Source of the DNA: Micromonospora inositola
Lineage (GTDB): Bacteria > Actinomycetota > Actinomycetes > Mycobacteriales > Micromonosporaceae
DNA length: 64,000 nt
Direction: 5' to 3'
Assembly: GCF_900090285.1 (NCBI RefSeq)
Contig: NZ_LT607754.1
Coordinates: 1,922,001-1,986,000 of the forward strand
The position numbers and the translations under genes are program-made. Below the pieces are notes generated by a model. That model was given only the letters and a program-made list of their open reading frames with translations, had not been told where the DNA came from and did no database searches. Positions 62,271 through 64,000 of the stretch are shown here, piece after piece. Every line of letters begins with the position of its first letter. The first letter of the stretch is position 1.

Positions 62271-63506
62271 TCAGGCCGGCTGGGTGCGCAGGTACCGGCC
62301 GAAGTGTGGGACGGTGAAGGCGACGGTGCCCCGCTCCCCGGAGTAGATCAGCCCCTTCTTGATCAGCGCGTCCCGGGCCGGGGAGAGGCTCGCCGGCTTG
62401 CGGCCGAGCGAGCGGGCGATCTCCGCGGTGGGCACCGCGGCGTCCATGTCATCCCGACCGGTCTCCTCCCCCTCGACCAGGGAGAGCGTCGCCATCGCCC
62501 GCATGTACTCGCGCTCGGCCGGGGTGGCGCGCTCGAACCGGGAGCCGAAGAAGCCGACGGCCAGCTCCGCCTCGGCCTCCGGGGCGGCGACCCGGACGTC
62601 GGCGGCGGTGATCGGCGAGCGGGGGGCATGGTCCCAGGTGGCCTTCCCGTACGCCTGGACGAAGTAGGGGTAGCCGCCGGACTTCTCGTAGAGCAGGTCG
62701 AGCGCCTTCTGCTCGTACTCGACGTCCTCGCGCTCGGCCGGCGCGCAGAGCGCCTGGTCGGCGGCGATCCGGTCCAACCGGTCGATCCGCTGGTAGCGGA
62801 AGAGCCGTTCGGAGTAGGACTTGGCGGCGCTGAGCACGGCCGGCAGGTGCGGCAGCCCGGCGCCGACCACGATCAGCGGCGCGCCGAGCTGCGACAGCTC
62901 GTGGCAGGCGGCGCAGAGCGCCGAGACGTCCTCCGCGCCGAGGTCCTGCATCTCGTCGATGAAGACCGCGATGCCGGTGCCCACGTCGGTGGCCACCGCC
63001 GCGGCGTCGGTGAGCAGCTCGACCAGGTCGATCTCGATGTCCCCGGAGTCGGCCCGGCCGCTGCTGGCCGGCACGTCGATGCCGGGCTGCCAGCGGTCGC
63101 GCAGCCTGGGCGCGGCCGCGCCGCGGCCGCTCGGCACGGAACGCTGGGCGAACGCCTTGAGCACGCCGAGGAAGCCGTCGATCCGGTCCGGCGCGCGGTG
63201 CCGGGGGGCGAGTTCGCGGACCGCCATGTGCAGGGCGGCGGCGACCGGGCGGCGCAGCGACTGGTCGGGGCGGGCCTCGATCTTGCCGGTGCCCCAGAGG
63301 TGGTTGATCGCCTGCGAGCGGAGGGTGTTGAGCAGGACCGTCTTGCCGACGCCGCGCAGGCCGGTGAGCATCAGGCTGCGCTCGGGGCGGCCCCGGGCGA
63401 TGCGTTCCAGCACGACGTCGAAGACATCCAGCTCCCGCCCCCGCCCGGCAAGCTCGGGCGGGCGCTGCCCGGCGCCCGGGGCGTACGGGTTGCGGACCGG
63501 ATCCAC
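62271..63506 (-). CDS. AAA ATPase, Orc1/Cdc6-like nucleotide-binding protein
   Basis: 411 aa from GTG 63506 ([20 protein letters not shown]). A TACTCT -10 lies 7 nt upstream, which favours this over an upstream start at 63548. Walker A LTGLRGVGKTVLL, Walker B AVFIDEMQDL, then sensor/arginine-rich region and a C-terminal winged-helix-like end (VPTAEIARSLGRKPASLSPA). Actinobacterial ATPases of this type are mostly uncharacterised. Palindromes with CTAG lie at and upstream of its promoter. Confidence 0.88.
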   Translation of the reverse strand: MDPVRNPYAPGAGQRPPELAGRGRELDVFDVVLERIARGRPERSLMLTGLRGVGKTVLLNTLRSQAINHLWGTGKIEARPDQSLRRPVAAALHMAVRELAPRHRAPDRIDGFLGVLKAFAQRSVPSGRGAAAPRLRDRWQPGIDVPASSGRADSGDIEIDLVELLTDAAAVATDVGTGIAVFIDEMQDLGAEDVSALCAACHELSQLGAPLIVVGAGLPHLPAVLSAAKSYSERLFRYQRIDRLDRIAADQALCAPAEREDVEYEQKALDLLYEKSGGYPYFVQAYGKATWDHAPRSPITAADVRVAAPEAEAELAVGFFGSRFERATPAEREYMRAMATLSLVEGEETGRDDMDAAVPTAEIARSLGRKPASLSPARDALIKKGLIYSGERGTVAFTVPHFGRYLRTQPA

Positions 63507-63513
63507 GTATCGC

Positions 63514-63546
63514 AGAGTATCGGGCCGTCTAGCCGCGGGGCTAGAC
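63514..63546 (-). promoter_or_regulatory. ATPase promoter with CTAG operator palindrome
   Basis: -10 TACTCT (63514-63519, minus strand), 7 nt before GTG. GTCTAGCC-GCGG-GGCTAGAC (63527-63546), with perfect 8-bp arms, covers the expected -35 position, so it could be a repressor or activator site. Confidence 0.55.
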
Positions 63547-63588
63547 ATGGATAGATGGGCCTACCGGCGTGTCGGGGCCGTCGAGACG

Positions 63589-63630
63589 AAACTAGGGCTG
63601 TCTAGCCTTCACGCTAGACAGCCCTAGTTT
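63589..63630. terminator. 18-bp stem terminator with CTAG arms
   Basis: Perfect 18-bp arms, AAACTAGGGCTGTCTAGC at 63589-63606 and its complement at 63613-63630, 6-nt loop. It lies 15 bp beyond the LppU-like gene stop, so it can end that transcript. Its inner part repeats the GTCTAGCC motif of the ATPase operator. Confidence 0.7.
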
Positions 63631-63645
63631 TGCCTACGGGTGGGA

Positions 63646-64000
63646 TCAGCGCTGCTTGAGACAGAGGACGAAGTCGAGGGTGTCCAGCTCGCTGTCGAAG
63701 AAGTACCAGTTGGTGTAGCCGTCCACCTTCGCGCACTTGGCCTGGGCGTCCTTCTCCCCGCTGGTCGCGCCGTCGAAGCGGCGCAGCACCTGGTACGTCT
63801 TCGCGCCGCACCCGCTGATCAGCAACTTCGGCTTGCCGCCGGCCGGACCCTCGTTGCGGACGCACTGCCCCGCCTTGACGAACCGGGGATCCGCCGAGGA
63901 CGCCGGCGCCGGTGCCGTGGCGGCCGGGGCGTCCGGCGCGCTCGCCGCCGCCGACGGCTCCGCGCCCGGGTCGGAGGGCTGGGTGGACCCGGCCACCGGG
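63646..64000 (-). CDS. LppU/SCO3897-like protein (N-terminus beyond window)
   Basis: The visible C-terminal 116 residues run from a Pro/Ala/Ser-rich linker into a small Cys-containing domain: VKAGQCVRNEG, LLISGCGAKTYQVLRRFDG, KCAKVDGYTNWYFFDSELD and the end DFVLCLKQR. The four cysteines probably form two disulfides outside the cell. A GTG at 63996 exists, but longer N-termini with a membrane segment are usual in this family, so the gene probably starts beyond the right edge. Confidence 0.75.
   Translation of the reverse strand, partial: PVAGSTQPSDPGAEPSAAASAPDAPAATAPAPASSADPRFVKAGQCVRNEGPAGGKPKLLISGCGAKTYQVLRRFDGATSGEKDAQAKCAKVDGYTNWYFFDSELDTLDFVLCLKQR

Overview
The window is about 64 kb of very GC-rich DNA with dense codons ending in G or C and many GTG or TTG starts. 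Gene content and order are those of the chromosome replication-origin region of a high-GC actinobacterium. Protein sequences and neighbourhoods fit Micromonosporaceae best (for example Micromonospora). That is inferred from sequence recall, not from a database search. No tRNA, rRNA, CRISPR array, insertion sequence or prophage was seen.

Origin core (1-16 kb). oriC lies between dnaN and dnaA at about 7129-7586, with some 17 DnaA-box-like 9-mers and an AT-rich stretch at the dnaN end. Leftward from it, on the minus strand, run dnaN, gnd, recF, dciA (DUF721) and gyrB (cut by the window edge), with one unknown plus-strand gene between dciA and gyrB. dnaA is on the other side of oriC and is read toward it. 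Rightward, on the plus strand, run rpmH, rnpA, yidD, yidC, jag, rsmG, parA and parB. Five exact parS sites lie at 14.5-18.3 kb, two of them in frame inside parA. A 1.6 kb gene-poor stretch after parB holds a duplicated hairpin, three parS sites and a DnaA-box cluster.

Envelope and redox block (18.5-33 kb). This holds a HIT-like unknown, ddl with an aminotransferase, a GNAT protein, a CwlM-type amidase, trxB-trxA, a SigM-type sigma factor with its anti-sigma factor, a membrane pseudokinase, murJ and pcnA. The order matches the Mycobacterium tuberculosis Rv3907c-Rv3917c region, except that MurJ and the pseudokinase, fused there, are separate genes here.

Inositol, peptidoglycan and replication block (33-50 kb). 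This holds ogt, padR-ino1, a DUF5318 gene, a class A penicillin-binding protein, two multi-spanning glycosyltransferase-like proteins, nfo, rpsF-ssb-rpsR-rplI, a repeat-rich membrane protein and dnaB. It matches the M. tuberculosis Rv0046c-Rv0058 order.

More variable part (50-64 kb). This holds a mycothiol-dependent-enzyme-like protein, a zinc-ribbon protein, a phosphoribosyltransferase, two GT87-like proteins, a GGDEF-EAL protein, the molybdenum cofactor genes moaC-mog-moeA-moaE, a DoxX protein, a GNAT protein, an AAA ATPase and a partial LppU-like gene.

Most notable observations: (1) two short patches of AT-ending codons in dnaB lie exactly at two established intein insertion sites, although no intein is present; (2) the rpsF operon has an elaborate leader, with a perfect anti-Shine-Dalgarno helix and an upstream structured element that may be a separate RNA; (3) DnaA-box clusters occur outside oriC, in front of dnaB, beside murJ and among the parS sites; (4) many genes carry a -10 hexamer 6-9 nt before the start codon, implying leaderless transcripts; (5) a SigR-like promoter precedes trxB; (6) a CTAG-rich pair of palindromes flanks the terminal ATPase promoter.
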